Shown: positions 41,664-52,399, counted from the first letter of the stretch. The stretch is 64,000 nucleotides of DNA from Cricetomys ansorgei (GCA_026225945.1 JAMJFZ010001228.1:1193001-1257000), one strand, 5' to 3'. Program-made: numbers and translations. Notes: generated by a model not told the origin, from the sequence alone.

Positions 41664-41950
41664 CAAGTGAGACTGGAGAGATAGCTCAGTCGGTAAAGTA
41701 CTTGCCACGCAAGCATGTGGACCTGAGTTTGAGTCCAAAACTTAAGTGAAAAACCCAGGTGTGGTGGTGTGTGCTTGTAACTCCAGTGCTAGGGAGGAAG
41801 AGATAGCCAGCTTTCTGGGGGGAGTAGGGGGAGGCAAGCTCCCTGCCTGTGAGAGGCCCTGTCTTAAATAAAACCAAAGTGGACAGTAACTGAGAAAGGA
41901 TACCTAAGGCTATCTATCCCCTGGCCTCCACATCCACATGAACATGTTTA
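41664..41950 (+). repeat. B4A SINE
   Basis: GACTGGAGAGATAGCTCAGT, GTAAAGTACTTGCCACGCAA, CAGGTGTGGTGGTGTGTGCT and CTGTGAGAGGCCCTGTCTTA. Confidence 0.87.
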
Positions 41951-42460
41951 CATCCACCCACTATATTCCCTCCCTGCCACACACATGGATTTCTCCTTGG
42001 AAGGGGTATGCCAAGAAGCCCATTTCTCCCAGACCCTATGAAGAGCATCTAACCAGGGACAAACGGTTCCTCTTTTTCTCCCTAAACATTCAACTCAATC
42101 TCTCAGATTCCTGCCTCTCTTCTCAGCAGAACTCACCCATGCTGAAGGATCACAGCCAACTGAAGCCCTAACCATGGTGTTCTCATTCTCCAGCTCCCCC
42201 CTAGGAGCTCACTACAACTGCCTAACTGGCTGACTGTCTCCAGCCTCATCCCGCTCCCTCCCAACATATTCCTCAATCCCTGCTAGGTGAGCCCTTGGGA
42301 GCAGACAGACGGACGGACAGATAGACAGACAGACACATCTTTCCACTTTAATAAAAAGGTTTAGTAAACACCTCTCCAAGGCCAGGTGCTGGCTGTGAAG
42401 ACCTTCCTGATTTGAGGTTTGGCTCATGTCAGCCTTTCTAATATAAGAGTCCCTGGCCCT
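41951..42460. other. Unique non-coding DNA with (GACA)n
   Basis: About 500 bases without a recognised repeat except GACA/GACG units at 42,304-42,334. Confidence 0.4.
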
Positions 42461-42640
42461 GGGGCTGGACAGATGGCTCAGCAGTTAAGAGTGCCTGCTG
42501 CTCTTCCAGAAGACCAGAGTTTAATTCCCAGCACCCACATGGCAGCTCATAGCTGTCTGGAACTCCAGTTCCAGGACATCTAACAACCCTCACACCAATG
42601 CACATAAAATAAAAATTAAATAAATTAAAAAAAAAGAGCC
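42461..42640 (+). repeat. B2/B3 SINE, well preserved
   Basis: GGGGCTGGACAGATGGCTCA, AGTGCCTGCTGCTCTTCCAG, ATTCCCAGCACCCACATGGC and CACCAATGCACATAAAATAA, with an A9 tail. The flanks AAGAGTCCC and AAGAGCCCC suggest a target duplication. Confidence 0.92.
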
Positions 42641-43079
42641 CCCCCATCGTTTCACATTATTTTCCCACTCCCCACCCTGTCGGACACTTTCACCTTTCAC
42701 CTTTCACACTCAGTATGGACATCCCCCCTCCCCAAGCAGACTCTCAGCTCCCCAGGAACACATCTTCCATTGTACATAGCTCTGACACAGTATCTTACAC
42801 AAAACTGATCACAGAAATCTGCCAATCCATAGAACCTACAGACAACATTCATGGTTTTATTTCTTATTCTGACAGTAGACATTCAATGCACATGTTGCAT
42901 ATGCCTAACACTTCCAAGGCTTGGTTTAATCTCCTGTGAGTAATGGTAATATTGCTATCTGTTCCACGGGGTGGGTGGGGATGGGGAAAGACACTGGCGA
43001 TGGTACTTACCAAGTGCTTCCTGCACAACAGGAATTCAATAATGCCTTCATCCCTTCTCCTCTTCCTATCACTAAGCCC
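42641..43079. other. Unique non-coding DNA
   Basis: About 440 bases without a recognised repeat. Confidence 0.35.
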
Positions 43080-43857
43080 TCTTCTAGTTTCATTTTTGTT
43101 GTGATAAAACAGCCAGATAAAACGCAACATTGTTAAGAAAGAGTTTAAGACACAATTCCAGGTTATAGCCTGTGGTGGTTTGAATGTACATGGCCCCCAT
43201 AGGCTCATAGGGAATGGCACTATTAGAAAGCGTGGCTTTGTTAGAGGAAGTATGGCCTTATGGGGGGAAATGTGTCACTGGGGGAGGGCTTTGAGATTTC
43301 AAATGTTCAAGCCAGGCCCAGTGTGATAGATACTCTCTTCCTGCTTCCTGCCAATCCAGATGTAGAACGTTTGTCTCCTTCTCCAGCACCATGTCTGCCT
43401 GCATGCCACCATGCTTCCCATCATGCTGCCTGCTATACTGACAATGGATTAAACCTCTAAACTATAAGCCAGTTTCAGTGAAATGTTTTCCTATGTAAGA
43501 GCTGTTGTGGCATGATATATCTTCACAGGACTAAAACCCTAACTAAGTCACAGTGGCAGGAGCTTGAAGCAGCTTGGTTGCATCCACAGATGAGAGCAAA
43601 GAAAATTGAATGCATGCCAACTTAGCACTAAGCTGGCTTTCTATTCTTTTATACAGTTCAGGGTCAAAACCAGGAAATGGTGGTGGCCACAGCGATGTGG
43701 CCACAGTACCCACACCAATTCATGAAAACAAGACAACACCTGCAGACATGCCCAAAGTCAACTTGATCTAGGCAATCCCTGGTGGAGGCTCTCTTCCCAG
43801 GTGACTCTAGTTCTAGTTCTAGTTCTGCCAAATTGACAATTAGACATAAATATCACA
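43080..43857 (-). mobile_element. MT-type MaLR LTR (antisense), split by an ORR1
   Basis: Left piece 43,080-43,170 (CTAGTTTCATTTTTGTTGTG, GAAAGAGTTTAAGACACAAT). The right piece from about 43,551 resumes with CAGTGGCAGGAGCTTGAAGC, then GCAGACATGCCCAAAGTCAA and CTTGATCTAGGCAATCCCTG. A TTCTAG hexamer is repeated about four times near 43,805-43,825 where the consensus has one. Confidence 0.8.
43171..43550 (+). mobile_element. ORR1-type MaLR LTR nested in MT
   Basis: TGTGGTGGTTTGAATGTACA at the start, then GAGGAAGTATGGCCTTATGG, TTCAAGCCAGGCCCAGTGTG, TTCTCCAGCACCATGTCTGC and AAAACCCTAACTAAGTCA at the end. No clear target duplication. Confidence 0.87.
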
Positions 43858-44202
43858 CCACCCTAAGGGGACAAGGAAGCTTAGCGATGTCACATGTTAG
43901 GAACTGGAGTTCAAATCTCAACTCTTCAAATCTTTCAGTGGGACTCTGGGGGAAATTACCCAACCGCCCAGCTGCTGCACAGACCTAAGTCACTGGCTGA
44001 CAACATGTTTTGAGAAATGAGCCACCATCCGGCTACCTTATCCCGACATGAACTGAGATGGCTATGACATCAATGGACGATATTATCTGGTGGGACGGTA
44101 CACAGTGTATGATACAGACTGGTGATAAAGGATTGTGAGGTTGCATGTGGCATTCTACTAGAATTTCATCTGTAGAAAGGAAAACCAGCCTTAACAAAGT
44201 TG
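43858..44202. other. Unique non-coding DNA
   Basis: About 345 bases without a recognised repeat. Confidence 0.35.
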
Positions 44203-44260
44203 GACCCTCTGGAAGAGCAGGAAACACTCTTAATAGCTGAGCCATCTCTCCAAGCCCAAA
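44203..44260 (-). repeat. B2/B3 SINE head fragment (antisense)
   Basis: CCCTCTGGAAGAGCAGGAAA then GCTGAGCCATCTCTCCAAGC; only the promoter-bearing head survives. Confidence 0.78.
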
Positions 44261-44309
44261 ATCATTATTGTTTGTTATTTATAATAATAGAATTCTTCTT
44301 CTATCATGC

Positions 44310-44382
44310 CATTACCAGGGATTAGACCCAAATCTCATGCTCAAGGGCTCTGCCTCTGAGTTATCCTCAGTTGTACCCACGT
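44310..44382 (-). repeat. ID-type SINE (antisense)
   Basis: ATTACCAGGGATTAGACCCA, TCTCATGCTCAAGGGCTCTG and CCTCTGAGTTATCCTCAGTT. Confidence 0.65.
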
Positions 44383-44571
44383 TTTTAGGGAGAACATGCT
44401 AGTCCTTACCGTGGTCACCTCCCCAGTCTCTGAATATTTCTATCACACATATTTTACACATACCACCAAAGAAAAGCTTTCTATATAACTCATCATATAA
44501 CAAGCTATTTTTTTAAAATCTATGATTAAAAAGAGCCCTCACAATTAAATGAGGAAATATCAAGTATCAGG

Positions 44572-44715
44572 CAGCTCAGCAGCTTACAATTCCATTTCCA
44601 AGAGATCTGACACCTTCTTCTGGCCTTCATTCCATGACGCTCACGAGCCCCATCCCTCATCCAGACACGCAAGCATATCCATAAATAATCATAAATTTTA
44701 AAATCTTTTTAAAAA
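44572..44715 (+). repeat. B3 SINE, 5' truncated
   Basis: GGCAGCTCAGCAGCTTACAA, AGAGATCTGACACCTTCTTC and an ATAAATAATCATAAATTTTA tail. Confidence 0.72.
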
Positions 44716-44764
44716 TTGGGTAAAATTTCCTGTTACCCACTGCCCTAGAACCTCTTCCTGACAG

Positions 44765-44845
44765 CTTACCAGGAGGCTGAGGACTGAGGCTCTCCTGAGC
44801 CTAGAAGTTGATGGCCAGCCTGGGCAAAACAGTGAGGCTGTTGCA
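44765..44845 (+). repeat. PB1/7SL-like ancestral monomer
   Basis: AGGAGGCTGAGGACTGAGGC, GAGCCTAGAAGTTGATGGCC and AGCCTGGGCAAAACAGTGAG are closer to the 7SL RNA/proto-B1 consensus (gaggctgagg, agcctgggcaacatagtgag) than to modern rodent B1. Confidence 0.5.
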
Positions 44846-45029
44846 AAGGGAACAGCAAGAAGAAAGCGAGGCGAACGAGGTGGGAGAGATACGAGCCGTG
44901 TTGCTCTTCTCAGTTCCGTAATGGGTTCGATTCAGTTAAATCGTATTTAGCAACGGCTACTCACTATCAGCTACATACAGAGGGCTTGGACTTGATACTT
45001 CTTCATCTAATTGTTGAGGGCTCTTCCCA

Positions 45030-45114
45030 ATCTCTCTCTTTCTCCCCCTTCCTCTCTCCCTCCCTTCTTCCCTCCCACTTTGCCTGTGTATGTGTGTGTG
45101 TATGTGTGTGTGTG
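45030..45114. repeat. CT-rich tract and (GT)n
   Basis: A pyrimidine-only run at 45,030-45,080 followed by GT units at 45,084-45,114. Confidence 0.9.
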
Positions 45115-45279
45115 ACATGTGGAGATCAGAGATCTTTCCTGCAAGAGACACTGTTATTACAAAACACTAAATGTTTTGTTTTTCTAATCGATGATTAAAG
45201 CCATTCTAACAACAGCAGCTAAAGCCCAAAGGGTTAAGCAAGGGATTAGGAACAGGGATCTGAAATGGATATTCATGAT

Positions 45280-45648
45280 TGTTCATTTCTATTGGCAACA
45301 TGATGGGATGTAGAATCGCCTTGGCACCATGGAAACACACCTCTGGGTGTGTCTGTGAGAGTGTTTCCTAAGAAGTGTAACTGAAGAGGGAAGGCCTGCC
45401 CTGAAGACGAGCGGGACTATCCCGCGGGCTGGGGTCTTACTTAGACTGAATAAAAGGAGAAGGTGTGCTGAGCACTAGAGTTCAGCTTCTCTGCTTCCTG
45501 ACTGTGGGTGCAGTGTTGCACGAGCTGCCTTGGATTCCTGCCATGCCGACCCACCATGATGGGCTGTGTATCTGAACTGTGAGCCAAAAGAACCCTTAGG
45601 TTGCTTCTGTCGGGTACACTGTCACAGTAATGAAAAAGTAACAATACA
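45280..45648 (+). mobile_element. MT-type MaLR LTR
   Basis: GGGATGTAGAATCGCCTTGG, CTTAGACTGAATAAAAGGAG (TATA region), GCTGAGCACTAGAGTTCAGC, ACTGTGAGCCAAAAGAACCC and the end GTCACAGTAATGAAAAAGTA. Boundaries are approximate. Confidence 0.8.
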
Positions 45649-45704
45649 CTGAAACAAATCGATAAAATGTGACAAGCCCATGAAAGGTATCTCTAACCAC
45701 ATCA

Positions 45705-45925
45705 TACTTATTTTTCTTTTCAGACAGGATCTCACCCAGCCCAGGCTGGCCTCAAACTCACCATGCCCTTGAACTTCCGATCCCCCTGAGTGCTTCCTTC
45801 CTGAATGCTGAAATGACAGACCTGTAACACTAAGTCCAGCCTCTGTGCTTCTGGGGATAGACCCTAAAGCTTGGGAAATGCTAGACAAGCACTCTGCCAA
45901 CTGAGTTTACACTCCCCGCCCTCAG
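45705..45925 (-). repeat. ID_B1 SINE (antisense)
   Basis: CAGACAGGATCTCACCCAGC, CCAGGCTGGCCTCAAACTCA, GGGGATAGACCCTAAAGCTT and GCACTCTGCCAACTGAGTTT. Confidence 0.85.
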
Positions 45926-47004
45926 ATGGCATTCTTACTGGGAAGAAAATAAATTCTACTCTATCAATCCGATCTGCAAATTATTAAGAACTAAGGGGAG
46001 GTCAGAACAGAAGTCAATCCGAAGCAGCCTGTTCCCTGACCCTGGTGCCCCAGGGAGTCCAAGAACCAGGAAGGCCAGAAGCTCAGAGGGAGGAATCCCT
46101 GAGTCAGATCCTGCAGGCAGGACTCGGAGGGCCAGAGGCCATCATTCAACTGTTAAGTGAGTTACCAGGTAACAGTATACCCAGCAGAAGAATGCATTCT
46201 CTAGACTGTAGCCAGATTACACAAAACTAAAAAATGATCTCACTTCCTTCCTGTTATGCCGAGATCCAGGCAAGCCCCCAGAGCTGGGGCCCAGAAGTCC
46301 AAGCAACAAGCTGGGCAAGCAAATGTCTGGTCAAAATATGTCCTTACCCCAGCAGGCCCAATCAAATGAAGTATATAGCCATTCCCTCCAGAGACAGCTG
46401 AGGGGGCTTGCTGGAATTCAGGGTGAGAGATTCTGCCTTTCACTAAGTCTACAAATTGCAAAGGGCTGGAAACTCACTGAGGGCTCCAAACGCCCCACAC
46501 AGCAAGTGCCCTGCCTCCAAGCTCCTCCTGCCTCCAGTTCTGCCACCTGCCAGTGGCCTCTCCACTTCCTTGTCCAAGTCTGTCTGGTAACTCCTGAAGG
46601 ACTTGGCTAAAAGTGTTAAGTCCAAGGACCCTGAATCTCACTAGAATTATCCCCTGATGCTACTAGCCACAATAGAACGGCAGCAGCCTGCAGTACTAAT
46701 AGCCCTGGAACCTGAAAGATGCTTCTAACGTTCCAGCGAATTTACCAGAATGCCCTATGGGAGCTATAGTCATCAAGCTACTTGCATAGGAAGGAAATGA
46801 AGCAAGGCATCAGAAGAACTACACAAGTGATTGCAAACCCCAATGACTGCTGGTCGCAGCATGTAAACCCCCCCCCCCCCAGCCTCTCTGCCATTTGTCT
46901 TTGCATTCACTGTTCTGGGACTAAGAAACTCCCAGAAATCCACAAGCTGTCATCGGGTTCTGGAGCAGCTAGGCAGGACCAGCTGCATCCTGCTGCATCC
47001 AGGT
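45926..47004. other. Unique non-coding DNA
   Basis: About 1.1 kb without a recognised repeat except a C13 run at 46,868-46,880. Frames of up to 95 codons occur in overlapping registers without coding features. Confidence 0.4.
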
Positions 47005-47058
47005 TTGCCTCCTAGGTGATTCTAAATCTTGACAAATTGGCAATCAATGTTAACATCA
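47005..47058 (-). mobile_element. MT-type MaLR LTR end fragment (antisense)
   Basis: CTAGGTGATTCTAAATCTTG and GACAAATTGGCAATCAATGT, then AACATCACA. Only the terminal 55 bases are seen. Confidence 0.55.
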
Positions 47059-47347
47059 CAAAGGACACATCATAGGAGGAGAGGACAAGGGTATCCGGGT
47101 GAATCCTGTCTCTCTGGGCCTCAATTCCCAGAGCATAAGGGGCATAAGCAGTTAACACACCACTTAGTGAAGGCTATGAGAAGCACAGCCAACTACTGTA
47201 AGCTAACAGTCCTCTGGTGGCCTTTAAGATGTTGAGTGGCTTAATCAGCCAGCAGGGTCTAGGAGGCAATACAGAAAACCCCTAGGAGATAGTCAGCAGT
47301 GAATGAAAAACATCATCGTTTTAAAAAGGATTAATAACAAGTGGGTC

Positions 47348-47566
47348 TGGGCTGGAGAGACAGCTCAGCAGTTAAGGGCACTTGCTGCTCTTGTAGAAGC
47401 TGCGGTTTGGTTCTCAGCATCCACACACCTCAAGTGGCTCACAATCACTTGTAACCCAGTTCCAGGGGATTTGATGCCCTCTTCTGGCCACCTCCGGCAG
47501 TCTGAATGCATGAGGTGCACATAAACTCATGCAAATACACTCACATACACATAATTTTAAAACATA
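47348..47566 (+). repeat. B3 SINE
   Basis: GGGCTGGAGAGACAGCTCAG, GGCACTTGCTGCTCTTGTAG, GATTTGATGCCCTCTTCTGG and an ACACATAATTTTAAAAC tail. Confidence 0.9.
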
Positions 47567-47567
47567 T

Positions 47568-47611
47568 TGGATGGATGGATGGATGGATGGATGGATGGAT
47601 GGATGGATGGA
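47568..47611. repeat. (GGAT)n microsatellite
   Basis: About 11 uninterrupted GGAT units following the B3 tail. Confidence 0.97.
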
Positions 47612-47936
47612 TAAAGCAAGCCAAGTTAGAAGGAAATGCACCATCAGAAGACTTCTCAGGCCTCTTCAGGGAACCTACTCAGGTCCATGGGTTGGTGGGG
47701 GCATTCTTATTATTATTACTATTATTATTTTATTTATTTATTTAGAACAAGGTATCATCTCCTACTATGGAAACACCAGGAACCCTCTCCAGAAACTTTC
47801 CTATGTATCCGTCCTGATGAGCTCAGCCTGCCTAAAGTGTGGGGTCAAAATAACCAGGAAGTAATCCCAGAAGGAGTTTCATAACGGATTCAACCAGGCA
47901 GAGCAGAAAAAACACATAGAAAAGGTCGAAAATGTC

Positions 47937-48000
47937 CTGATGATCCCAGTACTTTAGTTCCAGGCCACCCAGGGCTACATAGCAAGACTGTTTCGAATTT
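47937..48000 (+). repeat. B1 SINE with internal deletion
   Basis: GATCCCAGTACTTTAGTTCC fuses directly to AGGCCACCCAGGGCTACATA, so the middle of B1 is missing. Confidence 0.55.
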
Positions 48001-48027
48001 AAAATTTTAATTTAAAAGTCTTTTTTT

Positions 48028-48204
48028 TTCATTTATTTTAGTGTGTGTGTGTGCATGTGTGTGTGTGTGTGTTTTGCATGTGGAGGTCAGATGACTTGCA
48101 GAAGTAAGTTCTCTCTCTCCACCATGTGGGTACTGGGGATCAAACCCAGATCCTCAGGCTTGTTGACACATGCGTTTATTCACTGGGCTGTCTCACCAGC
48201 GCCT
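48028..48204 (-). repeat. RSINE1 SINE (antisense) with (GT)n
   Basis: GTTTTGCATGTGGAGGTCAG, ACCATGTGGGTACTGGGGAT, CAGATCCTCAGGCTTGTTGA and GGGCTGTCTCACCAGCGCC. The GT run at 48,042-48,072 is its tail. Confidence 0.88.
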
Positions 48205-48295
48205 AAACTGAAAAGTCTCAGGGAGAATCATGTAACAGGAGATCAGGTTACAGTGTTCCTCACTCCTCAAACTTTCATTTCTTGAACGCCTTGCA

Positions 48296-48538
48296 TGTTT
48301 GATGGGATCCAGAATCATCTGGGAGAGAAACCACTGGGCACAGAGGGTGGAGTCTCTAGATTAGAGAAGACCCACCGTAAGTGAGTGGCACTTCCATAGC
48401 CATGCCATGGGACAGCTGCCTTGAGCTCCTGTTGTAGGCTTTCCCACCACAGTGGGCTGTCCTTCTGCACTGTGAGTTGAAAGAAACCCTTAGATTGCCT
48501 CTGTAGGTGTATTGTCACAGCAATGGAAAAAAAAATAC
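48296..48538 (+). mobile_element. MT-type MaLR LTR, internally deleted
   Basis: GATGGGATCCAGAATCATCT near the start, then GACAGCTGCCTTGAGCTCCT, GCACTGTGAGTTGAAAGAAA and TATTGTCACAGCAATGGAAA. The promoter region found in full-length copies is missing. Confidence 0.72.
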
Positions 48539-49130
48539 ACTCTCTCCTTGGGAGTCATACCCTTGGGCTTCCTTGACTTCCCCGGCATCTCCTCCTCTAT
48601 CGGATCCAGAGGCTATAGTTAGTGTCCTTGATCTAGGCCTGAGGGTTTTCCACTGTTGTTAGGCAAGGTGCCTGGGGTAATCCTTCATTCTAGCAATGCC
48701 CTGTTAACTGTTTCGGTCATTAGTCTCTGTTCAAAGTGTCTCGGGTAAAATGTGTTATCTGCCAGGAGCTCAGACATTGACTCGCATTATCACAGCTGTG
48801 ATAAAAAATGCATCCACGGGCCTGCAAGCTCGTGGGGATATTTCTAAGCGTTTCTTCAAGTGCTGTAAATACCAGGATGAAAAGAGCTAAGATGGGTACA
48901 GTATCTGTGTAGCCTCGAACTCAAGTCCAAAGCCAACCAGGAGATGACAATCATCCCAGGTGGCAAGGGCCCGCAGTCACTCTGCAGTCTCTGCACAGAA
49001 CGTTCTTCCCATTTAGCTTGCATTTTTGCCACCTGCTCACTTAAAAAAAAAAAAAAAAAAAATCCCAAGGAGCCCAAAGTCGAGTCTAAGCTCTTTTACA
49101 GTCTCCTAGGAGGGTAATGAAAATAGTTAC
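48539..49130. other. Unique non-coding DNA with an A20 tract
   Basis: About 590 bases without a recognised repeat. A pure A20 run lies at 49,043-49,062 without an obvious SINE attached. Confidence 0.4.
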
Positions 49131-49330
49131 CTGGGCTGGTGAGGTGGCACTTGCCACCAAGCCTGATGACATGAGTTGGATCCCCAAGACCCCATGGTGG
49201 AAAGAAAGAACCACCCCCCCAAACTCCCTGCAAAGCTGTCTTCTGATCTCCCCACATATACATCATGGCATGTGATTCATGTGCCCACATACACATATCA
49301 CTCACACCCACGTAATAAATAAAATAACCT
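49131..49330 (+). repeat. RSINE1 SINE
   Basis: CCTGGGCTGGTGAGGTGGCA, ACCAAGCCTGATGACATGAG, TTGGATCCCCAAGACCCCAT and GCTGTCTTCTGATCTCCCCA. Confidence 0.88.
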
Positions 49331-49459
49331 TGTACTTAAGGAAGTATTTTTTTTTTTAATTATTCTCTGACAGATGAGGACATAGATTCAACCCCAGGTA
49401 TCACGACTAGCCTGACCCCAAGGGTAATCATTTCCCTTCCATGGTACCATTCTGATCTG

Positions 49460-49602
49460 GATTTGTTTGCTGTTTGGCTGGCCTCCACTTCAGAGAGTAC
49501 TAAAATTATAATCCTCCACCTGGTTTGTGGGGTCCTTGGGATTGAACCCAGGGCCTCTTGTATACCAGGCATTTTACTAACGAAGCTACATCCCCAGGCT
49601 CC
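49460..49602 (-). repeat. ID_B1 SINE (antisense)
   Basis: TGCTGTTTGGCTGGCCTCCA, CCTTGGGATTGAACCCAGGG and CGAAGCTACATCCCCAGGCT. Confidence 0.8.
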
Positions 49603-49649
49603 AGAGTATCATTCTTTTAAAAGAGGAGGACCCAAAGTCTGCAAGCGAT

Positions 49650-49758
49650 TCTTGAACTGAGCCTAGAACTGAATTCCAGCACTCAAGAAGTAGAGGCAGA
49701 AAGATCGGAAATTCAAGGTTTTCCTCAGCTACATAGTTGGTATGCTCTGTGTCAACAA
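49650..49758 (+). repeat. B1/ID_B1 body fragment
   Basis: GAATTCCAGCACTCAAGAAG, TAGAGGCAGAAAGATCGGAA and GTTTTCCTCAGCTACATAGT. Confidence 0.7.
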
Positions 49759-50049
49759 TGATAAATTAAAAAATATTTTTGAGATATAATTGTGATATGG
49801 AAACATGTGTGCCTATTTATTAATAAGCCAATTATGAGATTCAACTGTGTCTGTTACCCACCAACTGAACTTGGTAATGATGAGTACAAAAGTTATTTTG
49901 AGATTTCTGCAACTAATATAACATGAGTTATATTTGCTGAGGGACAATAGTCAAGGTGCTTCCAAACCACTGAACTCTCTGTATCCATGGGAACCATATC
50001 CAAGATTTAAGTAACCACAGAAAACTATCCAGAAAAAAAAATTGCCTTG

Positions 50050-50230
50050 AGGGACTGGGGATGTAGCTAGGTGGGACTGGGTAGAATTCATGCCTGACAA
50101 GCACTGGGCTCGGCCACCTCCAGGACTGCATAAACCAGATGTGGGAGCTCAGAGGTATAGTCAGGAGGATCAGACATTCGAGGTCATCTTTGGCTACATA
50201 GCAAGCTTGAGGCCCTAAACACTATCGTAT
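50050..50230 (+). repeat. ID_B1 SINE
   Basis: GGGACTGGGGATGTAGCTAG, GGACTGCATAAACCAGATGT and AGGTCATCTTTGGCTACATA. Confidence 0.82.
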
Positions 50231-50465
50231 AAAAACTTCTTACATTGTGTTAAGTATTAGAAATAACGGAGACAATAGTTCAGGCATGGGAGGGTATGTG
50301 TCCTGACATAAGGGACAAGAGCGGCCCAGATGTTAGTATCAGAAGCAGTTCCAGGACCAGTTCCCCTGCAAGGCATGTGTACTCCAGTTAGCCTGATGGC
50401 CTGTAGCCACAGGAGCTCAGCGGCTATGGAGAGGGAGATTTTCCCCATTCAAGTTTGCTTTCAGG

Positions 50466-50591
50466 TATTGAAGGGGAAAGAAGAGGGGGAGGAGTAAGGG
50501 GAGGAGGAGGAGGAAGAGGAGGAGAAGGAGGAGGAGGAAGGATGGAGGATGCAGGGAAGAGGAGCGATGGAGGAGGGAGGAGGAGATGGGC
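50466..50591. repeat. (GGA)n polypurine tract
   Basis: About 125 bases, nearly all G or A, with GGA/GAAGGA units. Confidence 0.93.
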
Positions 50592-50652
50592 TACATGACT
50601 TACTTGTCCACCACAGATTTCACTACTGGGTTCAAGACTTCACACAGGAGAG

Positions 50653-50776
50653 AAGATTAAAAAAAGAAGAAAAACAAAAAAAAACAAAAAACTGATCTCA
50701 ACAACTCCAGCCTCGTCACGTCTTCATTTCCGGCAGGCTATTGGTTTTTTTTTTTTTTTTAAAAAAACAAAAAAAA
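50653..50776. repeat. A-rich tract and T16/A7 junction
   Basis: A-rich (AAAAACAAAA)n-like run at 50,655-50,692. Further on, T16 (50,745-50,760) abuts AAAAAAACAAAAAAAA. No SINE body is attached to either. Confidence 0.8.
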
Positions 50777-50779
50777 GGG

Positions 50780-51240
50780 ACTCTGTGAAGTTTCTTCAAG
50801 ACATGAAAAAAAATGTACATTTCCTGAAAGCCACACTGCAGATTTTAAATTACAGCAAATACTTTTTCGAGTGCCTGTTCGTGTGAAAAGATCCCTGCTT
50901 CTTCCTCTTAGAAGACTCAACTGTTTTATCTCCTTCTATGCATCCATCATAATGTGCCAATATCTTAGAGCTGAAAGTGAGGCCTTTTAAACTTTCTAAG
51001 GGTTTAATCAATAGGTTCCTTTTCACAGAAAGCTGTGCTGCCTGCAGAGAATACGAATTCTTTTTTCTCTTAATTCTAATTTAAAATAGCAATGCACTTT
51101 CTATGGCACAGCTCTTAGATTTCAGGCACAGCGACAGGCTCTTGTTTTCAACTAGTCAGATGCTCTCACACCCATTATCTCATCTTGGTAGTAGAGATAT
51201 TAAGTGATTAAGAATTTCAAAGAGGCTTACCTACAAAACC
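50780..51240. promoter_or_regulatory. Repeat-poor AT-rich block, candidate conserved element
   Basis: About 460 bases with no rodent SINE between purine-rich simple repeats. It contains TAATTCTAATTTAAAATAGC and GGTTTAATCAATAGGTTCCT. The last 90 bases (CACACCCATTATCTCATC to AAGAATTTCAAAGAGG) may be a worn antisense MIR. Function is an inference. Confidence 0.3.
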
Positions 51241-51248
51241 ATTTTCTC

Positions 51249-51330
51249 GGGCAAAAGAGAAACAAAAAGAGAAAGAAGAGAGGAGAAAGAAAGGGAGAAA
51301 TTAAGGAAGGAAGGAAGGAAGGCAGGCAGA
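51249..51330. repeat. (GAAA)n/(GGAA)n purine tract
   Basis: About 80 bases, nearly all purine, ending in AAGG units. Confidence 0.9.
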
Positions 51331-51423
51331 CAAGGAACAAATTATATTAATGTCAGTATTGAAATTCCAATTATAAATTAAGGTATTTGTCTTATTTATC
51401 ATTTATTTATGTGTGTGTTCATT

Positions 51424-51518
51424 TTTGACACAGACTTTTAATATACCATAGCTGACCCTGAGTTCTTTCTCCCTTCTCCTGGGCACTAGGATTACAGGCC
51501 TATACCACCGATGCCCAG
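51424..51518 (-). repeat. B1 SINE (antisense), host of an ORR1
   Basis: GACCCTGAGTTCTTTCTCCC, GGGCACTAGGATTACAGGCC and TATACCACCGATGCCCAG. It ends at the ORR1 insertion. Confidence 0.65.
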
Positions 51519-51838
51519 TGTGGTGATTTGAATGGGAATGCCCCACCACCCCAACCATAGACTCTTATATTTGCGTGTTTAGTCCCCAGTTGATGATGAG
51601 TTGTTTGGAAGGATTAGGAGGTGTGGCCTTGTTGGAGGAGGCGTGTCACTGGGAGTGGGCTACCAGGCCCAGTGGCTCTCTCTTTGCCTGCTGCCTGTGG
51701 ATCGGGATGTAAAAGCTCTCAACTATTGCTCCGATGCCACACCTATCTGGTTCCCACCATGAAACTGTAAGCAACTCCCTTATAGGCGTTGCCTTGGTCA
51801 TGGCGTCTCTTCGCAGCAATAGAGCAGTTACTAGGACA
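51519..51838 (+). mobile_element. ORR1-type MaLR LTR with perfect 5-bp target duplication
   Basis: Starts TGTGGTGATTTGAATGGGAA and ends CAGTTACTAGGACA. Contains GGATTAGGAGGTGTGGCCTT and GTGGGCTACCAGGCCCAGTG. Flanked by CCCAG at 51,514-51,518 and 51,839-51,843. The poly(A) region is deleted relative to the 21.4-kb copy. No internal MaLR sequence. Confidence 0.92.
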
Positions 51839-52399
51839 CCCAGCAAAGATATACTTACTTTTAAGTAAATAATAAAATAATCTCCAGGGGCAGGGAGGAG
51901 TCACCCAAACTCACTCGTTGTAGCAACAGCTGTGCTCCTAAGTTCCTTCCAATCAGTACTCCGTGACTAGCAGCTCCCTGTCCCCTTTCCCGAGTCTCTT
52001 CCCTTTACCTGGACCCCGCCCCCAAGTCTAAGAGATATTATTTCCTGTCCCTTGTGAAATCAGTTCCTCACTAAACGGTGTGGCTGGGATGGGAGGGGCA
52101 CATACACTAATTAATTGTTCCAACATTAACCAGACACCAGGATGTGACTAAGAACACACAGAGCTGCCCTTAAAGCATGAAGACCGGGGGAAGGAACTCA
52201 GAAGACAGAGATTGCTAACCAACATCAAAGACACCTTCAGAGTCTGTGAATCCGCCTAGGAGAAAGTCTAGGCAAGGCTCTCTGCTCTCAAGTGTACGAG
52301 AGAGAACAGGGCAGGGGAAGGATACGTGAAAGGTAACGAGGAACCAAGAGTCACTAGTGTCTGCTGACTTGAAGTGACTTACTTTCACGTGTGACAGTC
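51839..52399. other. Unique non-coding DNA
   Basis: About 560 bases without a recognised repeat or coding signal. Confidence 0.4.

Noticed and set aside
47568..47611. Regularly spaced GGAT repeats as a CRISPR-like array
   Set aside because: It is a pure 4-bp microsatellite with no spacers. The whole window is rodent nuclear DNA.
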